The notes: generated from the letters alone by a model not told the origin. DNA of 64,000 bases from Streptomyces sp. NBC_01235 (GCF_035989285.1 NZ_CP108513.1:8556001-8620000), one strand, 5' to 3'; numbered from the stretch's first letter, positions 51,011 through 59,613 are shown. Made by a program: numbers and translations.

Positions 51011-52386
51011 GCGCGCCTTCCGATCGCCACGGCAGCAGCCTCGTGGCGAGTGGTTGTGCGGGTGGTGCTGGTGAGGGGCTTCTGCCAGTGCTGGGCGCCC
51101 CAGCGGCTGGTGTAGGCCGGGTCGACGGCGATGACCGCGATACCCGTGGCGTCGGCCATCGACGCCAGCCGGGCGCGCAGCTTCCCGGTGGGCATGCCGG
51201 AGACCAGCTGCCGGAAGCGTTTCCTGCGGCCGTGCTTCTCCCGGGTCTTCTCCGCGCCGAAGTCCAGATCCTCCACCGCGATCGCCTTCACACCGCACGC
51301 GCGGGCCCAGTGCAGGAGGCGGGTGAGGGCGTGGCGGACCTGGGCATCCCGGTGCTGGGCGGTACCGGAAAGGGCGTAGACGAAACGGTGCGGGGCGCCG
51401 GCCGGGTTGCCGTGGATGTCCAGGCGCCAGGCGGCCAGATGGTCGGCGTTCATGTCGACGCCGATCACGCCGTGGGCGAGCGCGGCATCGAGGGGGAGGG
51501 TGGGGGTGGGCGGGAGCTGCCAGGAGGCGGTCACATACCAGCGGTCCCGGCCCATGTCGTAGTGGATGCGGTAGGCGATCGCCCGGTTGGCCGCGACGCG
51601 GTCCGCCCACTCGGCGCCCCGGTGCGCGAACGTGACCCGGCAGGCCAGGACGTACCGTCCGTGCGGGGCGTTGGCCAGATGTGTGAGCGGTGCGGGGAGT
51701 TTGATGCTCGCCTCGCCGTCGGGGCTGACGCGGATCGTCTCGTTGCCGTAGCGCTTGCCGGGCTCACCGTCCGCCTGGCAGAACCAGCGTTCCGCCTCCC
51801 AGTGTCCGCGCCATCCGGACTCGGTGAGCTGGGCCGCCTCCAGGTGGTGCCGGGCACGGGCCAGGCGCTTGCCGCCGCGTACGACGTGCACAACTCCGGC
51901 CTCGCGGTCGGCCCGCGCGGCGGCCAGCCGGTCTTCCAGCACCCGCAGCCGCCGGGCCTTCGCATGCCACTCCCGCCGCGACCGGTACCCCCCGGGCGCC
52001 TTCTTGGTTCCCTTCTGCCCGATCGGCAGGGACAGCCGGTGCGTGAGGGTGCGGATGCCCGCTTCCAGATTCTGGAGGTGGGCCAGCTGGCAGCGGCGGG
52101 CCAGCGCCCACTGGTCGTGCGACGCCTTGGTGATCGCCCCGGCCCAGCGCGACGACGAGAGCGGCGTCAGCTCCCGCTTACGCACCGCCCACGCCTCACC
52201 GGAATGCTCCAGGCCGTCCCGGCAGCGCGCCTTGAGATCCTCCGAGGCCAGCGACCCCAGATGCGCACCCACCAGCCGCAGCACCTTCTCATCGTCCGAC
52301 GCCAGGTCCTTCAGGCGGGTCCGAATGGCCACACCACTCGGACCGGACGCGACGAACGACGCCGCCAAATCCCTCAGCTCACCCAC
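50755..52386 (-). CDS. tnpB: TnpB-family RuvC-like protein without a recognisable zinc ribbon
   Basis: A 543-residue protein of the IS200/IS605 OrfB/TnpB superfamily, ancestors of Cas12 and, in active forms, RNA-guided DNA nucleases. RuvC-I is GVIGVDMNADHLAAWRLD (about residue 305, catalytic Asp) and RuvC-II is VKAIAVEDLDFGAEKTRE (catalytic Glu). The usual zinc ribbon (two CxxC) between RuvC-II and RuvC-III is not recognisable: the equivalent segment is DPAYTSRWGAQHW. RuvC-III is RHEAAAVAIGRRAQG, where the catalytic Asp is not obvious. The last 85 residues are low-complexity and overlap the putative RNA. The GTG at 52386 matches the ATG of copy 1. Activity is uncertain. Confidence 0.82.
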   Translation of the reverse strand: MGELRDLAASFVASGPSGVAIRTRLKDLASDDEKVLRLVGAHLGSLASEDLKARCRDGLEHSGEAWAVRKRELTPLSSSRWAGAITKASHDQWALARRCQLAHLQNLEAGIRTLTHRLSLPIGQKGTKKAPGGYRSRREWHAKARRLRVLEDRLAAARADREAGVVHVVRGGKRLARARHHLEAAQLTESGWRGHWEAERWFCQADGEPGKRYGNETIRVSPDGEASIKLPAPLTHLANAPHGRYVLACRVTFAHRGAEWADRVAANRAIAYRIHYDMGRDRWYVTASWQLPPTPTLPLDAALAHGVIGVDMNADHLAAWRLDIHGNPAGAPHRFVYALSGTAQHRDAQVRHALTRLLHWARACGVKAIAVEDLDFGAEKTREKHGRRKRFRQLVSGMPTGKLRARLASMADATGIAVIAVDPAYTSRWGAQHWQKPLTSTTRTTTRHEAAAVAIGRRAQGHPIRRRTAPPPQHRSDAVGHRTVQARPGVPGREGTRPRIPGPRTRSVPPGRGANAGNQNAQHRPGRSAEHETWRQDSLPLSL

Positions 52387-52674
52387 CCCGTCACCCCCCG
52401 CCCGATGCCACGCGACGCCCCCTGTCACCGCGTCCAACGAGCAGTTCCCGCAGAAGGTCACGCATTCGGTGCAAGAACGTCAGTTCCCTCCTGAAAACCG
52501 ACACTACGGCCAAGGCACGCGACACGACACCGACCACCGGCACTCACTCCCGCTCACCAGAACCCTCTTCAACGCACTTCAGCGGCAGCAGCTCCAAACC
52601 CCCTGCGGTCGGGTCGACCTCCGGGCGAGGGAGGAATTCCCCCCTCGCGCAAGCCGTGTCAGGGCGCGATGCTG

Positions 52675-52733
52675 TGCGACGCCCCCTGAGCAACAGCCGT
52701 GCGACGCCCCCTGAGCAACAGCCGTGCGACGCC
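52675..52733. repeat. 25-bp direct repeat near the element left end
   Basis: TGCGACGCCCCCTGAGCAAC plus AGCCG occurs at 52675-52699 and 52700-52724, with a third partial copy to 52733. A related GCGACGCCCCCTGTCAC lies inside the left end of TnpB element copy 2 near 52413. The surrounding gap 52602-52861 holds no gene I can support. Confidence 0.8.
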
Positions 52734-52861
52734 TCCGCCGTACGGCGGTCGCACGCCACCCTGGAAGGAGAGGCACCGAATGTCACCCGGCCGACTGGAG
52801 GCCGGTGAGACGCCGGGGGGCGCACGACCCGCGTCCGGCGGCACCATCACCTTGCGAGCGG

Positions 52862-53527
52862 CTACGGCTTGGCGGCGCGCGGCGTGTACTGGCCGAGGAA
52901 CATGTCGACGCCGCCGGCGACCAGACGGTCGGTGAGGTCGTCGTCGATCGTCGTGCCGTAGGTGCTGAACACCAGGTGCGGAAAGAGCAGGAGCGAGTAC
53001 AGCTGGAGAGTGGCCACCTCGATGTCGGGGATGTCGAGCCGGCCCTGGTCCGCCAGGTGTCGCAGCGTGTTGGCCACGGCGGGGTGATGGCCTTCCGGTC
53101 CCGCCTGGTGCCAGACGGCGCCGAGTTCGGGGAAACGGTGCAGTTCGCGGCCGACGACGTTGCGCAGGGCGAGGACGTCGGGGTTGGCGCGGGTGCTGTG
53201 AACCCAGGCGCGAGCTGTGTCGGTGAGAGCCTCTCGCAGGTCGTCGGCCTCGGCCAGGCGGTCGATGGCGCTGACCGCCTCGCCCCCGAGCGGGGCGTCG
53301 AGCGAGTCCTTGACGACCCCGATGAACAGCGCCTCCTTGCTGCCGAAATGGTTGTAGACCGTCACCTTCGACACGCCCGCCGCCACGGCGATCGCGTCCA
53401 CGCTCACCTCGAAGCCCTCGCGCAGGAACAGCTCGCGGGCCGCCGTGACGATCGCGCGCCGCTTGGCCTCGGCGCGGGGTCCGGCGGGTGGCTGCTTGGA
53501 GACGGACGCGGAGTTCGCGGAGTTCAT
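52862..53527 (-). CDS. TetR/AcrR-family repressor of the adjacent MFS exporter
   Basis: A 221-residue TetR regulator. The helix-turn-helix (SVDAIAVAAGVSKVTVYNHF) lies at about residues 41-61 and is followed by KEALFIGVVKDSL and a helical sensor domain with LRNVVGRELHRFPELGAVWH, the pattern of AcrR-type repressors. It is divergent from an MFS exporter with a 40-base double operator between them, so it should repress both genes until a drug-like ligand binds. The ATG at 53527 follows no strong ribosome binding site. Confidence 0.9.
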   Translation of the reverse strand: MNSANSASVSKQPPAGPRAEAKRRAIVTAARELFLREGFEVSVDAIAVAAGVSKVTVYNHFGSKEALFIGVVKDSLDAPLGGEAVSAIDRLAEADDLREALTDTARAWVHSTRANPDVLALRNVVGRELHRFPELGAVWHQAGPEGHHPAVANTLRHLADQGRLDIPDIEVATLQLYSLLLFPHLVFSTYGTTIDDDLTDRLVAGGVDMFLGQYTPRAAKP

Positions 53528-53550
53528 GGCATCAGTCTACCCGGCACCTG

Positions 53551-53590
53551 AACTGAACGGTTGAGTTCATATGAACTGCACCGTACAGTT
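53551..53590. promoter_or_regulatory. Double TetR operator
   Basis: AACTGAACGGTTGAGTTC (53551-53568) and GAACTGCACCGTACAGTT (53573-53590) are inverted near-copies (15 of 18 matched) around ATAT, with a perfect 12-bp core GTTCATATGAAC. The first arm begins 24 bases from the TetR start. Confidence 0.7.
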
Positions 53591-53676
53591 CAACCTGGGC
53601 GGGCGCAGAGAGCCGCCCGCCGTGGCCCGAGCCTGCCCGGCCGCCATTGTCATGGGCCGTCCACAAGGGAGTCGTC

Positions 53677-55104
53677 ATGAGCAACGCCCACCCCACCCTC
53701 CATGCGGAGCACGCGTCCGCACCGCCCGCGCCCCGCCGCCGGCTGATGCTGGCGCTGCTCTGCGTGGCCCAGTTCATGCTCATCCTGGACGTCACGGTCG
53801 TGAACGTGGCCCTGCCCGACATGGCCGCGGACCTCCACCTCGGCCGCGAGGCCCTCACCTGGGTCGTCACCGCGTACACCCTGTGCTTCGGCGGGCTGAT
53901 GCTGCTCGGCGGCCGTCTGGCCGACGCACTCGGCGCCCACCGGACCGCGCTCGCCGGACTGGCGGTGTTCACGGCCGCCTCGCTCGTCACCGGCCTCGCC
54001 ACGGACGCTCCGACGCTGATGAGCGGACGCGTCCTGCAGGGCATGGGTGCCGCCCTGCTCTCCCCGGCGGCCCTGGCGATCGTCACCACCACCTTCCACG
54101 GCTCCGAGCGCAACAAGGCCCTCGGTGTGTGGGCGGCGCTCGGCGGCACCGGATCTGCCGCCGGCGTCCTGCTCGGCGGCGCCCTGACCGACGGCCCAGG
54201 CTGGCGGTGGGTCTTCTTCGTCAACGTCCCCGTCGGTGTCGTCCTCCTGGCGGCCCTGCCCGCGCTGCTGCCGCGCCGCGCCCCGCAGCCCGCGCGGCTC
54301 GACCTGCCCGGCGCCGTGCTGGTCACCGCGGGCACGGCCTCGCTCATCTACGGCCTGGTGCGGGCGGGCGACGCGGGTTGGGCCGGCACGACGGCCGGTC
54401 TGCCGCTGCTCGGCGCGCTCGTCCTGTACGCCGCGTTCGCCGCCGTGGAGCGTGCGAGCCGGGCCCCGCTGATGGACCTGCGGATGTTCACCCGGCGCCC
54501 GGTGCTGGCGGGCGCGTTCCTGATGCTCGTCGCCACCGGGCTGCTCATCGGCTTCTTCTTCCTCGGCTCGGTCTACCTCCAGCAGCTGCGCGGCTACAGC
54601 CCGCTCGCGACCGGGCTTGTGTTCCTGCCGGTCGCCGTGGCCACGGGCATCGGCGCCCACCTGGGATCGCGGTTGGTCGGCCGGATCGGCAGCCGTACGA
54701 CCGCGGTGGCCGGTCTGGCGGTCGCCGCGGCCGGAACGGTGCCGCTGGCCTGGCTCCCGGCGGACGGCAGCGTGTACGCCGGGCTGCTGCCCGGCCTTGT
54801 CGTCGCCACGGTCGGCATCGGCGCCGTCTTCGTCACCGCCACCACCACCGCGCTCGCCCTGGTCGTCCCGGACGAGGCGGGTCTTGCTTCCGGGGTCGTC
54901 AACACCTTCCACGAGGTGGGCGGTTCGATCGGTGTCGCCGTACTGTCCACCGTCGCCGCGTCCGGCATCGAACACGACGCGGCCGACGGCTTCACCAACG
55001 CCTTCACCGTCAGCGCGATCACCGCCGCAGCGGGTGCGCTGATCGCCCTCGTCCTCGTACCGCACACCAAACCGCAGACAGCCGGCGGCCCGCACGTGCA
55101 CTGA
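53677..55104 (+). CDS. MFS transporter, DHA2 family (drug exporter)
   Basis: A 475-residue exporter with about 14 membrane segments. Helix 1 is LLCVAQFMLILDVTVVNVAL, the classic DHA2 motif D1 with LD.TVVNVALP. Motif A is GGRLADALGAHRTAL. Motif C is ALGGTGSAAGVLLGGALTDG, diagnostic of drug:H+ antiporters. Substrates cannot be told from sequence. The ATG at 53677 follows AAGGGAG; an in-frame ATG at 53647 is less likely. It is controlled by the divergent TetR gene. Confidence 0.91.
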   Translation: MSNAHPTLHAEHASAPPAPRRRLMLALLCVAQFMLILDVTVVNVALPDMAADLHLGREALTWVVTAYTLCFGGLMLLGGRLADALGAHRTALAGLAVFTAASLVTGLATDAPTLMSGRVLQGMGAALLSPAALAIVTTTFHGSERNKALGVWAALGGTGSAAGVLLGGALTDGPGWRWVFFVNVPVGVVLLAALPALLPRRAPQPARLDLPGAVLVTAGTASLIYGLVRAGDAGWAGTTAGLPLLGALVLYAAFAAVERASRAPLMDLRMFTRRPVLAGAFLMLVATGLLIGFFFLGSVYLQQLRGYSPLATGLVFLPVAVATGIGAHLGSRLVGRIGSRTTAVAGLAVAAAGTVPLAWLPADGSVYAGLLPGLVVATVGIGAVFVTATTTALALVVPDEAGLASGVVNTFHEVGGSIGVAVLSTVAASGIEHDAADGFTNAFTVSAITAAAGALIALVLVPHTKPQTAGGPHVH

Positions 55105-55424
55105 AGGCGCGGACACCATCGGGGAGGGGAAGAGCCCGCGCGGCCACCGGCCCTCCCCCCTCTGGCTTGTCAGCTCCTGCTAAGGAGCTGGTCAGCCTCG
55201 GCGATCCCGGCGGTCCGTGCGGTGACGATGTCGTCGGCCGGGGACGTGAACGGGCCGTACTCGCCTCGGCCGCCGGCAACCCGGCCGGCGGTCCCGCCGC
55301 GCCCGCGCCGAGAGAGGGCCGCTCGCGGCGAAGAAGCCGACCAGGAGAAAGGCGGCCGTCCGGGGTCGCGCCGGTCAGGCCGCTGGAACCCGCGGAACGG
55401 TGCCGCGGGGAGCACCGAGTCGCG
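55105..55424. other. Intergenic stretch without a supportable gene
   Basis: The 320 bases between the exporter and the DUF6174 gene contain a hairpin terminator at 55171-55190 and minus-strand frames such as GRGEYGPFTSPADDIVTART, which looks like a gene fragment but has no start, end or recognised family. Confidence 0.4.
55171..55190 (+). terminator. Terminator after the MFS exporter
   Basis: CAGCTCCT, loop GCTA and AGGAGCTG form a perfect 8-bp hairpin 67 bases after the exporter stop. Confidence 0.55.
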
Positions 55425-55892
55425 CTAGCCGGGGGTCGGTTCAAACGAGCTGATCGTGTACAGGGCTTCGTCGTCGATGGAGTTCTTGTCCCAGTCCAGG
55501 GAGATCCGAACGGGGCGCCCGTCGGCGGCGTAGCCCGCCTCCGCCGTGTCCGCGCCCTCGCTGCGGGCCCGATCCAGCGTCTGCAACAGCGTGCCGATGG
55601 TGGGCACTTCGCCTGGCAGATCGTGCGCCTGCCGCCGACTGTCCTCGTCGGCCCCGACCGCCTCCGTCACCTTGCCGTCCCGAACCGCCACCCGGAAGGT
55701 CCCCGCCAGGACCTGCGTGCTCGATGTCAACGTGTAGGAATACGAGGCAGGTTCCTCCCAGGTGCTCTTCGGCCCGTCGGTTTCGGCGGATTCCGCGGAC
55801 GGCGAGGAGCCGCAGCCCGCGGTCGTGGACAGAAGGGCGCCGAGCAGTGCGGCCGTGGCCACGCCTCGAGCACGGGAACGTCCGGCGGTCAT
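55425..55892 (-). CDS. DUF6174 lipoprotein
   Basis: A 155-residue lipoprotein with signal ATAALLGALLSTTAGCGSSP (acylated Cys near residue 27) and a domain of the DUF6174 type: YSYTLTSSTQVLAGTFRVAV, DGKVTEAVGADED, VPTIGTLLQTLDRARSEGAD and ISLDWDKNSIDDEALYTISS. This fold is small and secreted or cell-surface anchored; no enzymatic function is known to me. The ATG at 55892 is supported by GAGGGAG; the frame continues upstream but without signal-peptide character. It is monocistronic and divergent from the secreted hydrolase gene. Confidence 0.8.
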   Translation of the reverse strand: MTAGRSRARGVATAALLGALLSTTAGCGSSPSAESAETDGPKSTWEEPASYSYTLTSSTQVLAGTFRVAVRDGKVTEAVGADEDSRRQAHDLPGEVPTIGTLLQTLDRARSEGADTAEAGYAADGRPVRISLDWDKNSIDDEALYTISSFEPTPG

Positions 55893-56117
55893 GGTGACTC
55901 CCTCGAAGTCGGTTACCGCTGTGACGCCGGGCGACTCGAGAACGTTCATGGCAACGTGGTCGTGCCGGAGGTGGCGACCCGCGCCGCGTGATACCGCGCC
56001 GTCGAGCGGCGCGAGCATCCATGGGGCGTTCATGGCCGTGCGTCCGGCGGCGGTGAGGTCCGCGATCTCGGGGGTGTCCGGGCCGACGGTCCGCGCCCAT
56101 CAAAGGTGGGCATTCTC

Positions 56118-56147
56118 TTGACGGCCGCAAGAAATTGGCCCTACATT
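56118..56147 (+). promoter_or_regulatory. Likely housekeeping promoter of the secreted hydrolase
   Basis: TTGACG (56118-56123) and TACATT (56142-56147) are 18 bases apart, a good match to Streptomyces HrdB-type promoters, 74 bases before the hydrolase ATG. The rest of the gap 55893-56220 shows no gene. Confidence 0.55.
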
Positions 56148-56220
56148 CCTCGACGCTTTCGTTCAGTGCACCGAGCGTCTGCTCCGGCCCCCGCCCCCCA
56201 CTCGCCCAGGAGCCGCCCCC

Positions 56221-57633
56221 ATGCCTGTCAGCACCCGTCTCCGCACGCCCCGCGCTCGTCTGCGTATCGCCCTGGCCGCCCTGGTCACGCTGGCGTCCGC
56301 AGCGCTCACCACCCTCCCCTCGCCTGCCGCCCAGGCGGACTCGCCGGTCGGCGGCCACCTCACCGGCACCCTCTCCGACGGCGCCACCTGGGTCGCGGAC
56401 GTCCCCGAGCGCTGGAACGGCACCCTGCTGCTGTTCAGCCACGGCTTCGGCCCCACCGTCGCCAACAACGCCCCCACCGACGCCGTACGCGCCGAGTTGC
56501 TCGCCGAGGGCTATGCGATGGCCGGGTCGTCGTACGACCCCCACGGCTCGATGTGGGCCCTGAACAGCGCCGAACGCGACCAGTTCGCCACTCTCGACGC
56601 CGTCACCGCGCAGATCGGCACCCCGCGGCGCACGCTGGCCATGGGCACTTCGATGGGCGGGCTCGTCAACGCGCAGCTGGCCCGGGACGGCGGCGGGCGC
56701 ATCGACGGCGCGCTCGGCCAGTGCGGTCTGGTCGCGGGCGGCACGGACCTGGACAACTACCAGCTGGACGCCGAGTACACGATCGCCCGCCTGCTGCTGC
56801 CCGGACAGGACGTGAAACTCGTGCGGTTCGGCAGCTCCGCCGAGGCCTCCGCCACCGCCGACCTGCTCACCAAGGCGGTCACCGCCGCCCAGAACACCCC
56901 GCAGGGCCGCGCCCGGATCGCGCTGGCCGCAGCCTTCCTCAACCTGCCCACCTGGGCGCCCGGAAAGGACCGCCCCGCCCCGACCGACTGGGCGGGGCAG
57001 GAGGAGCAGCAGTACGACTGGTTCGCCCAGGGCATCCTGTCGTTCGTCGAGGGCGGCCGGTACGCCGTGGAGCTGTCCGTCGGCGGCAACAACTCCTGGA
57101 ACCGGGGCGTCGACCACGCCCGCCTGCTCGCCGGTTCCGCACACGCACCCCAGGTCCACGCCCTCTACCGAGCGGCCGGTCTCGACCTGCGTGCCGACCT
57201 GCGCACGCTGACCGAGGGCGCCACGATCACCGCCGATCCCGCCGCCGTCCGCACCGCGCAACGGACGTCCTCCGCGGGCCAGGGACTCGAGGTGCCCCTG
57301 CTCGACATCCACACCACCGCCGACAACCTGGTTCCGGTGGAGCAGGAGAACCGCTTCGCCGCCCGCGTGCGCGCTTCTGGCGACGGCGCGCTGCTGCGGC
57401 AGGCGTTCGTCGAGCGACAGGGCCACTGCACGTTCACCACCGCCGAGACCGTGGCCGCCCTGCACGCGCTCGAACACCGCGTCAGCACCGGCCACTGGGA
57501 CGACGTCGCCACCCCGGCCGCGCTCCAGCGGTCCGCCACCGCACTCGGTCTGGACGGGGCGGCATACGTCCCCTACCGCCCGGCACAGCTGACGGTCGGC
57601 CGCGACCGCCCGGCGCACCCCACCCACGGCTGA
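56221..57633 (+). CDS. Secreted alpha/beta-hydrolase-fold protein
   Basis: A 470-residue secreted protein. A signal peptide (RLRIALAALVTLASAALTTL, cleavage near AQADS) precedes an alpha/beta-hydrolase domain with the oxyanion region LLLFSHGFGPT, the nucleophile elbow AMGTSMGGLVNAQLA (Ser about residue 143), an acid candidate in LLDIHTTADNLVPVEQE and the catalytic His in ERQGHCTFTTAE (about 405). The overall length and cap insertion resemble secreted hydrolases of the tannase/feruloyl-esterase-like or prolyl-aminopeptidase-like groups, but no group can be assigned. The ATG at 56221 lies 74 bases after a good promoter. Confidence 0.83.
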   Translation: MPVSTRLRTPRARLRIALAALVTLASAALTTLPSPAAQADSPVGGHLTGTLSDGATWVADVPERWNGTLLLFSHGFGPTVANNAPTDAVRAELLAEGYAMAGSSYDPHGSMWALNSAERDQFATLDAVTAQIGTPRRTLAMGTSMGGLVNAQLARDGGGRIDGALGQCGLVAGGTDLDNYQLDAEYTIARLLLPGQDVKLVRFGSSAEASATADLLTKAVTAAQNTPQGRARIALAAAFLNLPTWAPGKDRPAPTDWAGQEEQQYDWFAQGILSFVEGGRYAVELSVGGNNSWNRGVDHARLLAGSAHAPQVHALYRAAGLDLRADLRTLTEGATITADPAAVRTAQRTSSAGQGLEVPLLDIHTTADNLVPVEQENRFAARVRASGDGALLRQAFVERQGHCTFTTAETVAALHALEHRVSTGHWDDVATPAALQRSATALGLDGAAYVPYRPAQLTVGRDRPAHPTHG

Positions 57634-57935
57634 GGTCTGCACCCGCGCATGTCAGAACCCCGCGCCAGGAACCGGGGCCGATCCGATCGCCGCTCACCAC
57701 GCCGTAGGCGAAGCGGTCGTCGAGGTGGTCACTGGTGAGGTGCTCGATGGCCGCAGCCGGGCAGGAAAGGCCGCGGGGCCGACCGTTGCCGGGAGCCAGA
57801 GGGGTGCAGCGTCGCGGCGCCCCTCTGATCACCGACGCAGCGCCATCAGGAGGTGGACAGACGCGTCCGTGGCCGCGGCCCGGAGGGCACGGAACGGGCC
57901 GGCTGTGGGTGGGCGAGGAGGCCGCGGCCAAGAAC
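57634..57935. other. Intergenic stretch with a possible TetR-end fragment
   Basis: No intact gene. On the minus strand around 57690-57750 the frame reads AAAIEHLTSDHLDDRFAYGV, reminiscent of the C-terminus of TetR-family proteins, but it continues without a regulator domain. A perfect hairpin (AGAGGGGTGC/GCGCCCCTCT type) lies near 57798-57827. Confidence 0.35.
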
Positions 57936-58508
57936 CCTGACACATCCTTGACGCCTCACGACATCGCGCACGCCGCCGCCGGACCCGGCTGGTTGTACGG
58001 CGCCTTCCAGCTGACCAGTTCACTGCTGCTGCTCGCCGCGGCCAGCTCCTCCTTCCAGGCCGGACCCGGACTTCTCAAGGCCCTGGCCGGAACATTCGAG
58101 CGGCCCGGGGTACTGCCGCCGGTGCTCGGGCGGGCCAACAGCCACCACACCCCGTACTGGTCGGTGGTCGTCCACCTGGCCGCCGCCGCGCTGATCATCG
58201 TGGCCGCGGCCGGCCAGGAGCAGAAGCTGGTCCTGTTCTACGCGGTCGCCGTCTTCGTCAGCTTCCTGGTGGGCCTCGTCGCCATGGCCCGCTTCGCGCG
58301 CCGGGAGAACAAGACGGCCCTGGCCTGGGTCAACGGCCTGGCAGCCGTGGCGGTGGCCTTCACTTTGGTGGTGAACCTGCTGCGCGGCCGGCCGACGCTG
58401 ACCCTGGCGGCGACCGTCCTCATCGCGGCCGGCCTGTACGTCCGGTGGACGCGGGCCGGACGCCCCACCGGCATCGAGGACGTCGAGGCCCGGGCCGAGG
58501 CGACCTGA
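57936..58508 (+). pseudogene. C-terminal fragment of an APC-type amino-acid permease
   Basis: The frame from about 57936 reads LTPHDIAHAAAGPGWLYGAF, LLLLAAASSSFQAGPGLLKA, LPPVLGRANSHHTPYWSVVV and LVLFYAVAVFVSFLVGLVAM. These are helices from the end of actinobacterial APC-superfamily permeases (SSFQ.GP.LL, LGR.N..HTPYW). The first two thirds of the protein, including the substrate-binding helices, are missing. The upstream extension of the same frame is not homologous. Non-functional or a remnant. Confidence 0.65.
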
Positions 58509-58634
58509 CCCCGTGGTCGTCAACGGTCATGCGCCGGCCGGCGCCGACGAGCGCGCGCCGCGCCCGGACCTCTGGTACGGGAGCGCATGATCCGTCGTCC
58601 GAGATCAGCCGTTTGTCTCAGCGGCGTCGCCCGG

Positions 58635-59168
58635 TCAGGGTTGTGCGGCGCTGCCCATCTCCGAGGCGAAGAGCACCGGGTCGCTGTCGAACCCCTGGAT
58701 CAGCCCGTGGAACGCCCACGCTCCAGAGGCGTCCCTGGTGAACTCCGCGACCGTCGTGGCGGTGGAGTCGGCGACCCCCGCGAAGTCGTCCTTGAGCAGC
58801 TCCGTGTACCCCTCGACGACCAGCACTCCCGCGTTCGACAGGTCACCGAAGGTCTTGGGGCCGGTGTTCTGGTGGATCGCCACGCCCACGACCACCCGAG
58901 CGAAGGAGGATGCCAGGCGGTCGAGCTCCAGGACCATCACCTCGACGAAGCCGAAGCCCTGGCCGGTCTCGCTGTGCCGGCTCATGTTGATGGTGCCGTC
59001 CGGCGAGCGGCTCTCGGTGTGGACGACGTACACCGGCCTTCCGTACGGGGCGTCGGCGGAGTAGGTCGCGGCGATGATGTCGAGATGATGAGGTGGCCGG
59101 CCCCAAGGACTCGGGTCCCACCGGAGCCGCACCTCGGTCTTTTCCGTTCCCCTGCTGACGCTGCTCAC
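58635..59168 (-). CDS. TerD-domain stress protein
   Basis: A 177-residue TerD-family protein, cytosolic or membrane-peripheral, calcium-binding in known members and linked to tellurite and general stress responses. The pattern is clear: SSVSRGTEKTEVRLRWDPSP, HLDIIAATYSADAPYGRPVY, GFGFVEVMVLELDRLASSFA, VVVGVAIHQNTGPKTFGDLS and a C-terminal AWAFHGLIQGFDSDP. The calcium-ligand stretch (D.I....S...) is partly altered. The GTG at 59168 starts the usual SVSRG N-terminus; the frame reads further upstream but without similarity. It is monocistronic. Confidence 0.87.
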   Translation of the reverse strand: MSSVSRGTEKTEVRLRWDPSPWGRPPHHLDIIAATYSADAPYGRPVYVVHTESRSPDGTINMSRHSETGQGFGFVEVMVLELDRLASSFARVVVGVAIHQNTGPKTFGDLSNAGVLVVEGYTELLKDDFAGVADSTATTVAEFTRDASGAWAFHGLIQGFDSDPVLFASEMGSAAQP

Positions 59169-59400
59169 CGGACGCTGCCCCTCCCGAATCCGGCCATCAC
59201 GGGACGTCCCCCGCATGGTCAAGTATGGCCCCTCGAAGCGCTCTTGATGCCAGGTGAGCTCGCTGAACGTCACGCCATGAGTTGTCCCGGTCGGCTGCGC
59301 AGGCGGGCGAGCGCGTCGGGGCCGGTCGAGGACATCCCCCCGGCCATCCGTCAGGTGGAGAGCGCAGTGGTCGACCCGTTCGGTGAGCAGCGCGTCCTGC

Positions 59401-59613
59401 TCACCACGAAGGACGGGCGGCTGGTCTGGGCCCGGCCGTCCCGTCGAGGACCAGAATCCGGCGCCGGGCGGGGGCCGCGGCCACCGCACGCAGGGTGTCG
59501 GTGAGGGCCGCCTCGGCGAGCACCGCCCCCTCCTCGGGCGTGAACGGCGGTGTGAACCGGGTCTTCACCCGTCCTGGCCCGGGTTCCTCGGCGATGACGA
59601 GCAGGGTGGTCAT
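59401..59613 (-). pseudogene. Truncated DUF2064/TIGR04282-type glycosyltransferase
   Basis: From the ATG at 59613 the frame reads MTTLLVIAEEPGPGRVKTRF, TPPFTPEEGAVLAEAALTDT, LRAVAAAPARRRILVLDGTA, the start of a DUF2064 (TIGR04282) nucleotide-sugar glycosyltransferase. After about 65 residues similarity ends abruptly and the frame runs into unrelated sequence; a full family member has more than 200 residues. Its ATG overlaps the stop of the GT2 gene. On the plus strand at 59277-59440 a short frame (EDIPPAIRQVESAVVDPFGE) may be another fragment. Confidence 0.65.

Larger units (their letters stand above)
50748..52601 (-). mobile_element. IS200/IS605-type TnpB-only element, copy 2
   Basis: Same right end (ACCGTTCCTAGAGACTGAGC) and left end (GGCAGCAGCTCCAAACCC) as copy 1, in the same orientation 25.7 kb away. 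The coding part is closely matched, while the roughly 200 bases before the tnpB start are more diverged, with insertions. No tnpA, no inverted repeats and no target duplication. The complete tnpB frame makes this the potentially active copy. Confidence 0.87.
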
